From assembly GCF_021390395.1 (NCBI RefSeq), contig NZ_JAJUWT010000004.1:310001-374000 (forward strand): a stretch of 64,000 nt of DNA, given 5' to 3'. Of the stretch, positions 39,692 through 48,462 are shown one piece after another; the stretch's first letter is position 1, and every line of letters starts with the position of its first letter. A program made the position numbers and the translations under genes. The notes under the pieces are model-generated. The model did not search any database. It was not told the origin of the DNA and was given only the letters and a program-made list of their open reading frames with translations. This stretch comes from Saccharothrix sp. S26. GTDB lineage: Bacteria; Actinomycetota; Actinomycetes; Mycobacteriales; Pseudonocardiaceae.

Positions 39692-41418
39692 CGGTGTCGG
39701 CGAACGTCGTCGCGGCCTTGCCGCAGTACGACATCGGCGCCGAGGTGGGGCGCGGCGGCATGGGCGTCGTGTACGCGGCCGTGCACCGGCCGTTGGGGCG
39801 GGCGGTGGCGGTGAAGCGGCTGCCCGGCGTGCTGGCGTCGGACGAGCGGATGAGCGCGCGGTTCGCGCACGAGGCGCGGCTGCTGGCTCGGCTGGACCAC
39901 CCGCACATCGTGCCCGTGTACGACTACGTCCAGGACCGCGGCGAGCACCTGCTGGTGATGGAGAAGCTCGACGGTGGCACGGTGTGGTCGAAGTTCACCG
40001 GTTCAGGTGTCACGCCGGCGCTGTCGTGTGCTTTCGGCCTGGCGATGCTGTCCGGTCTGCACGCCGCGCACGAGGCCGGGGTGCTGCACCTGGACGTGAA
40101 GCCGAAGAACCTGCTGTTCACCGCCGGCGGGGTGCTCAAGGTCGCCGATTTCGGGATCTCGCAGGTGGTGAGCGAGGGCGCGACGCTGGTGACGCACGGC
40201 GGGCAGGTGCTCGGGACGCCCGCGTACCTCGCGCCGGAGCAGGCGTTGGGCAACCCGCTCAGCCCGGCGGCCGACGTGTACGGGGCGGCGACGGTGCTGT
40301 ACGAGCTGCTGAGCGGCCGGTTGCCGTTCGACAGCGGCGGTGGGGCGTTGGCGATGATTCAGCGTCACGTCTACCAGCAGCCGCGTCCCCTGACCGAGGT
40401 ACCGGATCCACTCGCCCGAGTGATCATGCGGGGGATCGAACGCGACCCTCAGTCCCGGTACCGCAACGCGGAGACGTTCGCGGTGGACCTGGCCGGCGCG
40501 GCGGCCGAGGTGTTCGGCAGGGACTGGCTGCTGCGCCTGGGCACCCCCGTCCACCTGACCCCGCAGGTCGCCGCCGCGAGCACTCGCCCCGCCGCCGGCC
40601 CCGCTGCCTTCGCGGCACGCGAAACCCTCGCTCTCCCGGTCCGCGCGACGCTCGCGGACACCCCGCCGACGCCCGTGCGGCTGGGCGCGGACACCCTCGT
40701 CCCGGCCGCCCAGGTGCTGACCGCCCAGGTTCCGGCCGCCCAGGTTCCGGCCGCCCAGGTTCCGGCCGCCCAGGTGCCGGCCGCGCCGAAGCCCACCACC
40801 CGGTGGTTCGCGCCGGCGGCCGCCCTGGCCGCGGCGCTGATGATCGCCACCCCGTTCGCCGTGCCGGGCCGCGCCCTGCCGGTCCTGGCCGCCGACCTGA
40901 GCAAGCCGGTCCCGGTCGGCGAGGGCGACCCGACCACCGCGCGCCTCACCGTGACCGCCGCCGGCATCACGCTGGCCGACGTCCCCGCCCTGTCCCCCGA
41001 CCCACCGACCACGTCCCCGTTGACCTTCGAACTCCCGGGCGCGAGCCGCTGGGTCGTGGGCGGCGCGGCGGTGGCCACGGTGACGGCCGACGGCAAGTCC
41101 ACCGACTACTCCCTCCAGCCGCCCACCCACCCGCTGATCAGCATCATGGGCGCGGGGAGCGCGGTGCTGCTGCTGTTCGCGCTCGCGTACCTCGAGTCGA
41201 TCCTGCGGTCGCTGCGACGGCGTCCGACGGGCACCGGGGCCGGCGCGTTCGCCATGGCCGCACCGCTGGGGTTCGGGCTGGGGGTCGCGGTGTGGCTGCT
41301 GCTGTCCGTGCTGCTGCGCCACACGCCCGACCTGTGGCCGGCGCTCGTGTGCGGCGGGCTGGGTGCGGTGGCGGCGGTGTGCACGGCCGTGGCTGCCCGG
41401 CGTTCCGCTGCGCGTTGA
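39688..41418 (+). CDS. multi-pass Ser/Thr protein kinase
   Basis: The 576-residue PknB-type kinase has the glycine loop EVGRGGMGVVYAAV, Lys43, catalytic Asp136 in HLDVKPKN and Asp154 of DFG. The usual HRD arginine is Leu135, so it is a non-RD kinase. After the kinase domain come six five-residue VPAAQ-type repeats (40699-40788), a membrane segment, an outer domain of about 95 residues, and three more membrane segments. That differs from the single-pass PASTA kinases. It overlaps the preceding membrane protein by four bases. Confidence 0.93.
   Translation: MTVSANVVAALPQYDIGAEVGRGGMGVVYAAVHRPLGRAVAVKRLPGVLASDERMSARFAHEARLLARLDHPHIVPVYDYVQDRGEHLLVMEKLDGGTVWSKFTGSGVTPALSCAFGLAMLSGLHAAHEAGVLHLDVKPKNLLFTAGGVLKVADFGISQVVSEGATLVTHGGQVLGTPAYLAPEQALGNPLSPAADVYGAATVLYELLSGRLPFDSGGGALAMIQRHVYQQPRPLTEVPDPLARVIMRGIERDPQSRYRNAETFAVDLAGAAAEVFGRDWLLRLGTPVHLTPQVAAASTRPAAGPAAFAARETLALPVRATLADTPPTPVRLGADTLVPAAQVLTAQVPAAQVPAAQVPAAQVPAAPKPTTRWFAPAAALAAALMIATPFAVPGRALPVLAADLSKPVPVGEGDPTTARLTVTAAGITLADVPALSPDPPTTSPLTFELPGASRWVVGGAAVATVTADGKSTDYSLQPPTHPLISIMGAGSAVLLLFALAYLESILRSLRRRPTGTGAGAFAMAAPLGFGLGVAVWLLLSVLLRHTPDLWPALVCGGLGAVAAVCTAVAARRSAAR
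40699..40788 (+). repeat. 15-bp in-frame tandem repeat in the kinase gene
   Basis: Six 15-base units, three of them identical (GTTCCGGCCGCCCAG), encode VPAAQ, VLTAQ, three VPAAQ and VPAAP. They form a Pro/Ala-rich linker before the first membrane segment. Confidence 0.85.
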
Positions 41419-41717
41419 TCGCGTTCGGCTCGCGCCGGGGGCGTTCCACTCGCGCTCACGGCTGTCGGCTCCGGTCTGTCGGCTCCGGTCTGGCGGGAGG
41501 GTTGGCGGCTCCTGGGGTTGGCGGGCTCCGAGTCGGCGGCTCCTCGGGTTCGGAGTCGGCGGGGTTCGCGGTTGGCGGGCTCCCGCGGGTTCGGGGGGTT
41601 GGCGGGGTTCGGGGGTTGGTCGGCGGTCCTCGTTGTTTCAACCGACGTTCGAGGTCCAGGATAACGGCGTTTTGGTTGATGGGAGTTCGACAATCACCCG
41701 ATAGTGGTCCTGGTTGG
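41419..41717. other. 299-base convergent gap with GTTGGCGG repeats and a G4 motif
   Basis: No gene is seen. The plus strand is G-rich with imperfect repeats of GTTGGCGG and GGCTCC. A canonical four-tract G-quadruplex motif lies at 41587-41615 (tracts of 3, 6, 4 and 5 G with loops of 3, 5 and 3). The genes on both sides converge on it. Confidence 0.6.
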
Positions 41718-43049
41718 TCAGTGTTCCAGGGTTCTGACCAGCGGGAACGTTACCTTGACCGCGAAGCCGCCGCTGTCCGTCGGGCCGGCTTCCAGCTCGC
41801 CGTCCAGCAACGCCGCCCGCTCCCGCAGCCCCACCAGGCCGTGCCCCCCGCTGGGCAGCGTCACGCCATCCACCGACCCACCGTCCACCGCCCCCACCGG
41901 GGCCTCGTTGCGCACCTCCACCCGCAGCTGGTCGGCGTCGGCCACCACCAGCACCGCCGTCGGCGCGCCGCCCGCGTGCTTGCGCACGTTCGTCAACGCC
42001 TCCTGCACCGCCCGGTACGCCGCGCCCGACACCGGGGCGGGCAGGTCGGACACCGGACCCCGCACGGTCAGCGTCGCCGGGATCCCCGCGCTGCTCACCA
42101 GTTGCGCCAGGTCCTCGACGCGAGGCTGGGGCGAGTCGTCGCCGTTGGTCGTCCGCAGCACGCTCACGAGCTGCCGCAGCTCGTCCAACGTCCTGGTGCT
42201 CAACATCCGGATCGTCCCGGCGACCTGCTTGGCGTCCGGGTCGGCCGCCGCCATCCGCAGGGCACCCGCCTGCATCGCGATCAAGCTCACCTGGTGCGAC
42301 ACGACGTCGTGCATCTCCCGCGCCAACCTGGCCCGCTCGTCGGCCCGCACCGCGTGCGCGTGCAGCATCCGCTCCCGCTCCCGGCTCGCGGCCAGCTCGG
42401 CGATCCGCGCCGACAACTCCTCCCGCGCGTGCGCGAGCAACCCGATCGCGATCGGCATCCCGGCCACGATGCACCCGTAGATCGCGTTGTGCACGTGGGT
42501 CTTCCAGCCCAACGCCACGAACTCGTCCGGCGGCCACACGAAGAACCGGCTCAACCACACCAGCGCGGCCCCGGTGTAGGTCGGCGCCGACAGCAGCTTC
42601 TGCCGCGCCAGCACACCGAGCGCGATCATCGCCGCCAACTGCGCCCACCCGGCCAGGAACCCGGGCACGGTGACCAGCACGACCAGGAACGGGAACCGGC
42701 GGCACCACGCCACGGCCGCCACCGAGATGACCGACAGCACGTAGTTGTACGGCTCGGCCTCGGGCACGACCCGCAGCCACACGTCCAGCGCCGAGACCCC
42801 GACGGCCGCCACGTCGAACGCCAGCCGCCGGTGCCGCGAGGAGAACCGCCCCGACAGCCACCCGACCACCCGCCCGAGCGCCCCGAGCCCGAGCGCCCCG
42901 AGAGGGGCAGCACGACGCACCCGCTCGGTCGGAACGCCGTTGACCCGACCGCTCGGCAGCCTTTCGACAGCGTCGCCGGTCAGGGTCCGACCTCCCGTGT
43001 CAGCCATCCGCCGGTCCTCACCGTACTGCGCTGCCATCACGCTTGGCAT
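41718..43049 (-). CDS. NarL-type sensor histidine kinase (orphan)
   Basis: The 443-residue product has about five to six membrane helices (for example LAAMIALGVLARQ and HNAIYGCIVAGMPIAIGLLA) and a HisKA_3 dimerisation helix (ARLAREMHDVVSHQVSLIAM, with the phospho-His). An HATPase domain follows (YRAVQEALTNVRKHAGG as N-box, GHGLVGLRERAALLDGELEA as G-box). Partners of this class are LuxR-HTH response regulators, but none is adjacent. The ATG at 43049 follows GGAAAGG and is preferred over earlier in-frame starts. Confidence 0.9.
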   Translation of the reverse strand: MPSVMAAQYGEDRRMADTGGRTLTGDAVERLPSGRVNGVPTERVRRAAPLGALGLGALGRVVGWLSGRFSSRHRRLAFDVAAVGVSALDVWLRVVPEAEPYNYVLSVISVAAVAWCRRFPFLVVLVTVPGFLAGWAQLAAMIALGVLARQKLLSAPTYTGAALVWLSRFFVWPPDEFVALGWKTHVHNAIYGCIVAGMPIAIGLLAHAREELSARIAELAASRERERMLHAHAVRADERARLAREMHDVVSHQVSLIAMQAGALRMAAADPDAKQVAGTIRMLSTRTLDELRQLVSVLRTTNGDDSPQPRVEDLAQLVSSAGIPATLTVRGPVSDLPAPVSGAAYRAVQEALTNVRKHAGGAPTAVLVVADADQLRVEVRNEAPVGAVDGGSVDGVTLPSGGHGLVGLRERAALLDGELEAGPTDSGGFAVKVTFPLVRTLEH

Positions 43050-43224
43050 GACCCGCCTTTCCGCCCCGACGTGCGCCGCTCCCACCCGATCACCCTTCGA
43101 GATGCTCTGATTACCCGAAAGGGACGGCCGGCGGCAGACAAAATTGCGAGCGCGAACGTCCGGTGAGCGGACAACGTGCGTGTCAGGCGGTCGGGAGTGC
43201 GCCACATCACCCCCGGAACGCCGA

Positions 43225-43257
43225 CTGCCGCCGTCCCGGACGACGGGACGGCGGCAG
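43225..43257 (-). terminator. terminator hairpin after the pgl operon
   Basis: A perfect 14-bp stem (43225-43238 with 43244-43257) with a five-base loop, located 18 bases beyond the pgl stop on the minus strand. There is no T run. It likely ends the tkt-tal-pgi-zwf-opcA-pgl transcript. Confidence 0.75.
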
Positions 43258-43274
43258 CGGGAGCCGGGTGGCGG

Positions 43275-44054
43275 TCAGGCCAACGGCGGGGTGAACAGGT
43301 CGGGCACCTTCGCCGCGGCGGTCGAGTCGAGCAGCCACAGCGTGCGCCGGCGACCGCGAGCGCCCGCGGCGGGCAGTTGTGCCTCGCCCGCGCCGGTCAG
43401 GGCCATGGCGACGGCGGCGGCCTTCGCCGCACCCGTCGTCATCAGCCACACCTCCTGCGCCGCGCGGATCGCGGGCAGGGTGAGGCTCACCCTGGTCGGC
43501 GGCGGCTTGGGGCAGTTGCGCACCGCGACCACGCGGCGCTCCTGCTCCCGCACGGCCGGCGACTCGGGGAAGATCGAGGCGACGTGCCCCTCCTCCCCGA
43601 CCCCGAGCAGGCACACGTCGAACGACGGCACGGAGCCGTGGTCCTCGGGGCGCGCGGCGGCGGCGAGGACGTCGGCGTACGCCTCGGCGGCGGCCTCCGG
43701 GTCGTCACCGAACCGCCCGTCCGACGGCTCCATCACGTGCACGCGCGACGCCGGCACCGGCACGTGGTCGAGCAGGGCCTCCCGCGCCTGGGTCTCGTTG
43801 CGCTCCGGGTGCCCGGCGGGCAGGAACCGCTCGTCGCCCCAGTACAGGTCGACCCGGGTCCAGTCCACCGCGTCCCGGGCGGGCGTGGCGCGCAGGTGCT
43901 CCAGCACGGCGATGCCGGTGCGCCCGCCGGTCAACACCAGCGACGCCGACCCGCGCGCGGTCTGCGCGTCCACCAGCCTGGTCACCAGGCGGGCGGCCGT
44001 GGCGGCGGCCAGCAGGTCGCCGTCACGGTGCACCACCACTTCGGGACGGCTCAC
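43275..44054 (-). CDS. pgl: 6-phosphogluconolactonase
   Basis: Pgl hydrolyses 6-phosphogluconolactone in the oxidative pentose phosphate pathway. The 259-residue product shows ASLVLTGGRTGIAVLEHL, VDLYWGDERFLPAGHPERN and DVCLLGVGEEGHVASIFPES, the DevB-family blocks. Its GTG overlaps the opcA stop by four bases. It is the last gene of the minus-strand operon. Confidence 0.95.
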   Translation of the reverse strand: MSRPEVVVHRDGDLLAAATAARLVTRLVDAQTARGSASLVLTGGRTGIAVLEHLRATPARDAVDWTRVDLYWGDERFLPAGHPERNETQAREALLDHVPVPASRVHVMEPSDGRFGDDPEAAAEAYADVLAAAARPEDHGSVPSFDVCLLGVGEEGHVASIFPESPAVREQERRVVAVRNCPKPPPTRVSLTLPAIRAAQEVWLMTTGAAKAAAVAMALTGAGEAQLPAAGARGRRRTLWLLDSTAAAKVPDLFTPPLA

Positions 44055-45286
44055 GAGCCGGCCTTCGCCTTCGCGGCCTTCGAAGCGGCCCGGGGAGCCT
44101 TCGGGGACGCCTTGGCGGCGGCCTTCGCACCGGACGCCTTGGCCGCGGCGGCAGCCTTGGCCGGAGTCTTGGCCGGGGCCTTCGCGGGCTTGCCGTCCCC
44201 CTTGCCGTCGGTCGACGCCTTGGCCTCCACCGCGGCGTCGGCCTCGACCTTCGCCTCGACCTTCGCCGCGGGCTCGCCGTCCGACTTCGCCTTGGCCGCA
44301 CCGGACGCGGCACCCGACGCGGCCCGCGCGGGCTTGCGCGTCGCGGGGGCGGGCTTCGCCGGGGTCCGGCCGCGCACGACCTTGCCCAGCGACCGCAACG
44401 CCGCCTCGTACACCTCGTCCGGGTCGAGCCGGCGCAGCTCCTCGGCCAGGCAGTCGCGCACCTGGCGGCGCTGCAACGCCACCCGCCGCTCCGGCTGGCC
44501 CGGCTGGGTCAGCGCGCCGACCTTGCCGTCCGGGCGCGACAGCTCCACCGGGCCGGACCGGCGCTCCAGCCGCACGTCCACGATGCCCTCACCGCTGGTG
44601 GCCTTCAGCCGCTTCACCGGCACCCGCAGGCACCCGGCGAGCCACGCGGCCAGCAGGTCGGTCGACGGCGAGTCGCTCTCCCCGCTCACCTCGGCCTCGG
44701 TGACCTTCTCGTACGGCGGCAGGTCGAACGCCGACGCGAGCATCGCCCGCCACAGCGTCAGCCGCGTCCACGCCAGGTCCGTGTCGCCGGGCCGGTAGCC
44801 GGACCGGCGCTGCTCCAACGCCCTGATCGGGTTCTTCTCCGCCGCCGTGTCGGTGATCCGGCGCTGCGCGAGCTGACCGATCGGGTCCTCCGCGGGCACG
44901 GGGGGCGCCTCGTTGGGCCACCACGCCACCACCGGGGTGTCCGGCAGCAGCAGCGGCACGACGCACGAAGCGCCTTCGTTGGCCAGCTCGCCGTACAGCC
45001 GCAGCACGACGACCTCGGACGCGCCCGCGTCGCCGCCGACGCGGATCTGCGCGTCGAGCCGGGGAGCGGCCTTGCGCGCGCCGCGCGCCACCACGATCAC
45101 CCGGCAGGGGTGCTCGCGACTGGCGTCGTTGGCCGCGTCGATGGCCTCCTCGGTCTTGGTGCCGTCGTCGGTCACGATGACCAGCGTCAGCACCCGGCCG
45201 AGGGTGACCGCGCCGCCCTCCTCGCGCAGCCGCACGAGCTTGCTGTTGACCTGCGACGTGGTGGTCGAGGGCAGGTCGATGATCAC
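44051..45286 (-). CDS. opcA: G6PDH assembly protein OpcA with a long Lys/Ala tail
   Basis: OpcA activates or assembles glucose-6-phosphate dehydrogenase in actinobacteria and cyanobacteria. The first 300 residues look normal: MIIDLPSTTTSQVNSKLVRL, VPLLLPDTPVVAWWPNEAPP, and DTDLAWTRLTLWRAML. From about residue 303 to 411 the protein becomes a low-complexity Ala/Lys/Pro tail (KPAKAPAKTPAKAAAAAK is typical), like histone-H1-type tails of actinobacterial nucleoid proteins. The GTG at 45286 overlaps the zwf stop, and its stop overlaps pgl. Confidence 0.93.
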   Translation of the reverse strand: MIIDLPSTTTSQVNSKLVRLREEGGAVTLGRVLTLVIVTDDGTKTEEAIDAANDASREHPCRVIVVARGARKAAPRLDAQIRVGGDAGASEVVVLRLYGELANEGASCVVPLLLPDTPVVAWWPNEAPPVPAEDPIGQLAQRRITDTAAEKNPIRALEQRRSGYRPGDTDLAWTRLTLWRAMLASAFDLPPYEKVTEAEVSGESDSPSTDLLAAWLAGCLRVPVKRLKATSGEGIVDVRLERRSGPVELSRPDGKVGALTQPGQPERRVALQRRQVRDCLAEELRRLDPDEVYEAALRSLGKVVRGRTPAKPAPATRKPARAASGAASGAAKAKSDGEPAAKVEAKVEADAAVEAKASTDGKGDGKPAKAPAKTPAKAAAAAKASGAKAAAKASPKAPRAASKAAKAKAGS

Positions 45287-46824
45287 GGACGCCTCCAGTG
45301 CCTGCCGGTGCGGGCCAGCATCTCGTCCGCCGACGCCGGTCCCCAGGTGCCTGCCTTGTACTTCTCCGGCGCGCCGGTGGCGCTCCAGTGCCTGATCACG
45401 GGGTCGAGGATCTCCCAGGACAGCTCGACCTCGTCGTTCTTCGGGAACAGCGACGGCTCGCCGAGCAGCACGTCCAGCAGCAGCCGCTCGTAGGCCTCGG
45501 GCGAGGACTCGGTGAACGCGTGGCCGTAGCCGAAGTCCATCGTGACGTCCCGCACCTCCATCGAGTTGCCGGGCACCTTGGACCCGAACCGGATGGTCAC
45601 GCCCTCGTCCGGCTGCACCCGCACCACCAGGGCGTTCTGCCCCAGCTCCTCGGTGGCGGTGTCGTCGAACGGCAGGTGCGGCGCGCGCTTGAACACCACG
45701 GCCACCTCGGTGACGCGGCGGCCCAGGCGCTTGCCGGTGCGCAGGTAGAACGGCACGCCCGCCCAGCGGCGCGTGTTCACCTCGCACGTGATGGCCGCGT
45801 AGGTCTCGGTGACCGAGTCCTTGGCGAACCCGCCCTCCTCCAGCAGGCCGGGCACCTTCTGCCCGCCCTGCCAGCCGCCGGCGTACTGGCCGCGCGCGGT
45901 GGTCTCGTCGAACGGCCCGATCGCCCGGGTCGCGGAGAGCACCTTGACCTTCTCCGCGCGCAGGTCGCTCGGCCGGAACGACACCGGCTCCTCCATCGCG
46001 GTCAGCGCGAGGAGCTGGAGCAGGTGGTTCTGGATCACGTCACGCGCCGCGCCGATGCCGTCGTAGTAGCCCGCGCGACCGCCCAGGCCGATGTCCTCGG
46101 CCATGGTGATCTGCACGTGGTCGACGTAGTTGGCGTTCCAGATGGGCTCGTAGAGCTGGTTGGCGAAGCGCAGCGCCAGGATGTTCTGCACCGTCTCCTT
46201 GCCGAGGTAGTGGTCGATGCGGAACACCGCCTCCTCGGGGAAGACCTCGTTCACGATCCGGTTGAGCTGCCTGGCGCTGGCCAGGTCGTGGCCGAACGGC
46301 TTCTCGATGACCACCCGCCGCCACTGGTCGGGCTGGTCGGTGGGCGGCGTGGCCAGGCCCGCGCGCTTGAGCTGGTTGACCACCGTGGTGAACGCGCTGG
46401 GCGGCACCGACAGGTAGAACGCGTGGTTGCCGCCGGTGCCGCGGACGCGGTCCAGGTCGGACAGGGTCGCGGCGAGCGTGTCGAACGCGGCGTCGTCGTC
46501 GAAGGTGCCCTGCACGAACCGGATGCCCTCGGAGAGCTGGTTCCAGACCTCCTGCCGGAACGGCGTGCGCGCGTGCTCCTTGACGGCGTCGTGCACGACC
46601 TGCATGAAGTCCTGGTCGGCCCAGTCGCGGCGGGCGAAGCCGACGAGCGCGAAGCCCGGCGGCAGCAGGCCGCGGTTGGCCAGGTCGTAGATGGCGGGCA
46701 TGAGCTTCTTGCGCGACAGGTCACCCGTCACGCCGAAGATCACCAGGCCCGAGGGGCCGGCGATGCGCGGGAGCCGCTTGTCCCGCGGGTCCCGCAACGG
46801 GTTGCGCTTCGTAGGCGCGCTCAC
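45283..46824 (-). CDS. zwf: glucose-6-phosphate dehydrogenase
   Basis: Zwf oxidises glucose-6-phosphate to the lactone and makes NADPH. The 513-residue product shows IFGVTGDLSRKKLMPAIYDL (nucleotide loop), VIEKPFGHDLASARQLN and the catalytic RIDHYLGKETVQNILALRFA. The GTG at 46824 overlaps the pgi stop by four bases, and its own stop overlaps opcA. zwf, opcA and pgl are co-encoded in pathway order. Confidence 0.98.
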   Translation of the reverse strand: MSAPTKRNPLRDPRDKRLPRIAGPSGLVIFGVTGDLSRKKLMPAIYDLANRGLLPPGFALVGFARRDWADQDFMQVVHDAVKEHARTPFRQEVWNQLSEGIRFVQGTFDDDAAFDTLAATLSDLDRVRGTGGNHAFYLSVPPSAFTTVVNQLKRAGLATPPTDQPDQWRRVVIEKPFGHDLASARQLNRIVNEVFPEEAVFRIDHYLGKETVQNILALRFANQLYEPIWNANYVDHVQITMAEDIGLGGRAGYYDGIGAARDVIQNHLLQLLALTAMEEPVSFRPSDLRAEKVKVLSATRAIGPFDETTARGQYAGGWQGGQKVPGLLEEGGFAKDSVTETYAAITCEVNTRRWAGVPFYLRTGKRLGRRVTEVAVVFKRAPHLPFDDTATEELGQNALVVRVQPDEGVTIRFGSKVPGNSMEVRDVTMDFGYGHAFTESSPEAYERLLLDVLLGEPSLFPKNDEVELSWEILDPVIRHWSATGAPEKYKAGTWGPASADEMLARTGRHWRRP

Positions 46825-48437
46825 GAACCGTCCTCCTGGATGGCCTCGACGAGCTGCGCGAGCCCGGCGACGCGGTCGGTCAGGTGCAGCCGCAGCACCG
46901 GGCGGCCGCGCTCGGCGAGCACCTGGCCGTCACCCAGCGCCTGGGCCAACTGCAACGTGCTGAGGTCGTAGGGCCTGCCCGGCACGTCCAAGTCCTGCTC
47001 GGACGCCCCGGTCAGCTGGAGGAACACGCCGTTCTGGTGACCGCCCTTGTGGTACTGGCCGGTCGAGTGCAGGAACCGCGGTCCCCACCCGAACGTGGTC
47101 TGCAGGTGTGAACGCTGCGCCAACTCCGGGCGAACGAGGGCGAACGAGGCGTCGTCGACACGGTCGAGGTACGCCTGCACGGACAGGTAGCCGTGCTCGG
47201 GCGCGGCGGCGACGAGCGCCCGCAACGCCTCGGCGACCGTCTTCACGTCCGCCGGCAGCCAGCCCTCGCTCGGGTAGGCCTCGATCGGACCGTCCACGAA
47301 GGCCGGTTCGACCGACGCGGCGGTGGGCGCGTCCAGCAGCGACCGGGCCGCCTTCTTCGCCGCCTCGACGTCGGGCTGGTCGAACGGGTTGATCTCCAGC
47401 ACGCGGCCCACCAGCGCCGTCGCGTACTCCCAGACCAGGAACTGCGCGCCGAGCGTGCCCTCGACCGACAGCGTGGACGAGCCGGTGGCCGGTCCGATCG
47501 CGACGGTCGTGGCGTCCGTGCGGGCGTCGACGAAACCGGGCGCGCCCGGACCCTCGACGACCACCGGCAGCAGGCCGGTGCCGTTCTTGCCGGTCGACTC
47601 GGCGATGAGCTGCTCGGCCCAGTCGCCGAACCCGGCGATGCCGGACCCGGTGTCGGCGAACACCACCTTCTCCGCGCCGTGCGCGTGCGCCACCGCGAAC
47701 GTGGCCGCCAGCACGACCGCCGGGTTGTCCGGCGAGTCGGCCGACACCAGCGGCGCGGCCGCGGCCGCCTCGTCCAGCAGCGCGCCGATGTCCGCGCCCG
47801 CCAGCCCCGACGGCACCAGGCCGAACGCGGTCAGCGCCGAGTAGCGGCCGCCGACGTGCGGGTCGGCCAGGAACACCTTGCGGTAGCCGGCTTCCCGTGA
47901 CGCGGCCTCCAGCGGCGAGCCCGGGTCGGTCACCACGACGATGCGCGACGCCGCGTCGATGCCCGCCGCGGTGAACGCCGCCTCGAAGATCCGCCGGTGG
48001 CTGTCGGTTTCGACGGTGCCGCCCGACTTGGACGACACCACCACCACCGTGCGCTTCAGGTCGCCCGCCAGCGCCTCGGCCACCTGGCCGGGGTCGGTGG
48101 TGTCGAGCACCACCAGCGGCACGCCCGCGGTGCCCGTGATCACCTCGGGCGCGAGCGACGAGCCGCCCATGCCGGCGAGGACCACGCGGTCCACGCCCTC
48201 GGCGAGCAGCTCGTCGCGCAGCGCGGTGATCTCCGCGACCAGCGGGCGGGACGTCTCGTGCAGCGTTGTCCACGCCAGGCGGATCGACGCCTCCGGCTCC
48301 GCGTCAGGGCCCCACAGGGTGGCGTCCCCGGCGGTGAGCCTGCTCGGCGCCGAATCCCGGACCAGGTCGCCGATCACGGTGTCGACCTGGTTCTGGTTGG
48401 GTGTGCGGACGATCTCCACGGAGATCACCTCGGTCAT
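46821..48437 (-). CDS. pgi: glucose-6-phosphate isomerase
   Basis: Pgi interconverts glucose- and fructose-6-phosphate. The 538-residue product has SIS-type sugar-phosphate sites: VVLAGMGGSSLAPEVITGTA, VVVVSSKSGGTVETDSHRR and a C-terminal STGQYHKGGHQNGVFLQLTG. The sequence is the variant found in actinobacterial transketolase operons and not the E. coli type, so it could also be the bifunctional transaldolase/isomerase relative; the separate tal gene argues against that. It lies between tal and zwf. Confidence 0.92.
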   Translation of the reverse strand: MTEVISVEIVRTPNQNQVDTVIGDLVRDSAPSRLTAGDATLWGPDAEPEASIRLAWTTLHETSRPLVAEITALRDELLAEGVDRVVLAGMGGSSLAPEVITGTAGVPLVVLDTTDPGQVAEALAGDLKRTVVVVSSKSGGTVETDSHRRIFEAAFTAAGIDAASRIVVVTDPGSPLEAASREAGYRKVFLADPHVGGRYSALTAFGLVPSGLAGADIGALLDEAAAAAPLVSADSPDNPAVVLAATFAVAHAHGAEKVVFADTGSGIAGFGDWAEQLIAESTGKNGTGLLPVVVEGPGAPGFVDARTDATTVAIGPATGSSTLSVEGTLGAQFLVWEYATALVGRVLEINPFDQPDVEAAKKAARSLLDAPTAASVEPAFVDGPIEAYPSEGWLPADVKTVAEALRALVAAAPEHGYLSVQAYLDRVDDASFALVRPELAQRSHLQTTFGWGPRFLHSTGQYHKGGHQNGVFLQLTGASEQDLDVPGRPYDLSTLQLAQALGDGQVLAERGRPVLRLHLTDRVAGLAQLVEAIQEDGS

Positions 48438-48462
48438 GTCAGTCCTGTCCCGTTCTCGGCTG

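Noticed and set aside
41363-41704. A 113-codon frame in the G-rich gap
   Set aside because: It begins inside the kinase gene in another frame and runs through simple repeats; no coding pattern.
46821-48437. Fused transaldolase/glucose-6-phosphate isomerase
   Set aside because: A complete separate tal gene lies directly upstream and the 538-residue length fits a single isomerase.
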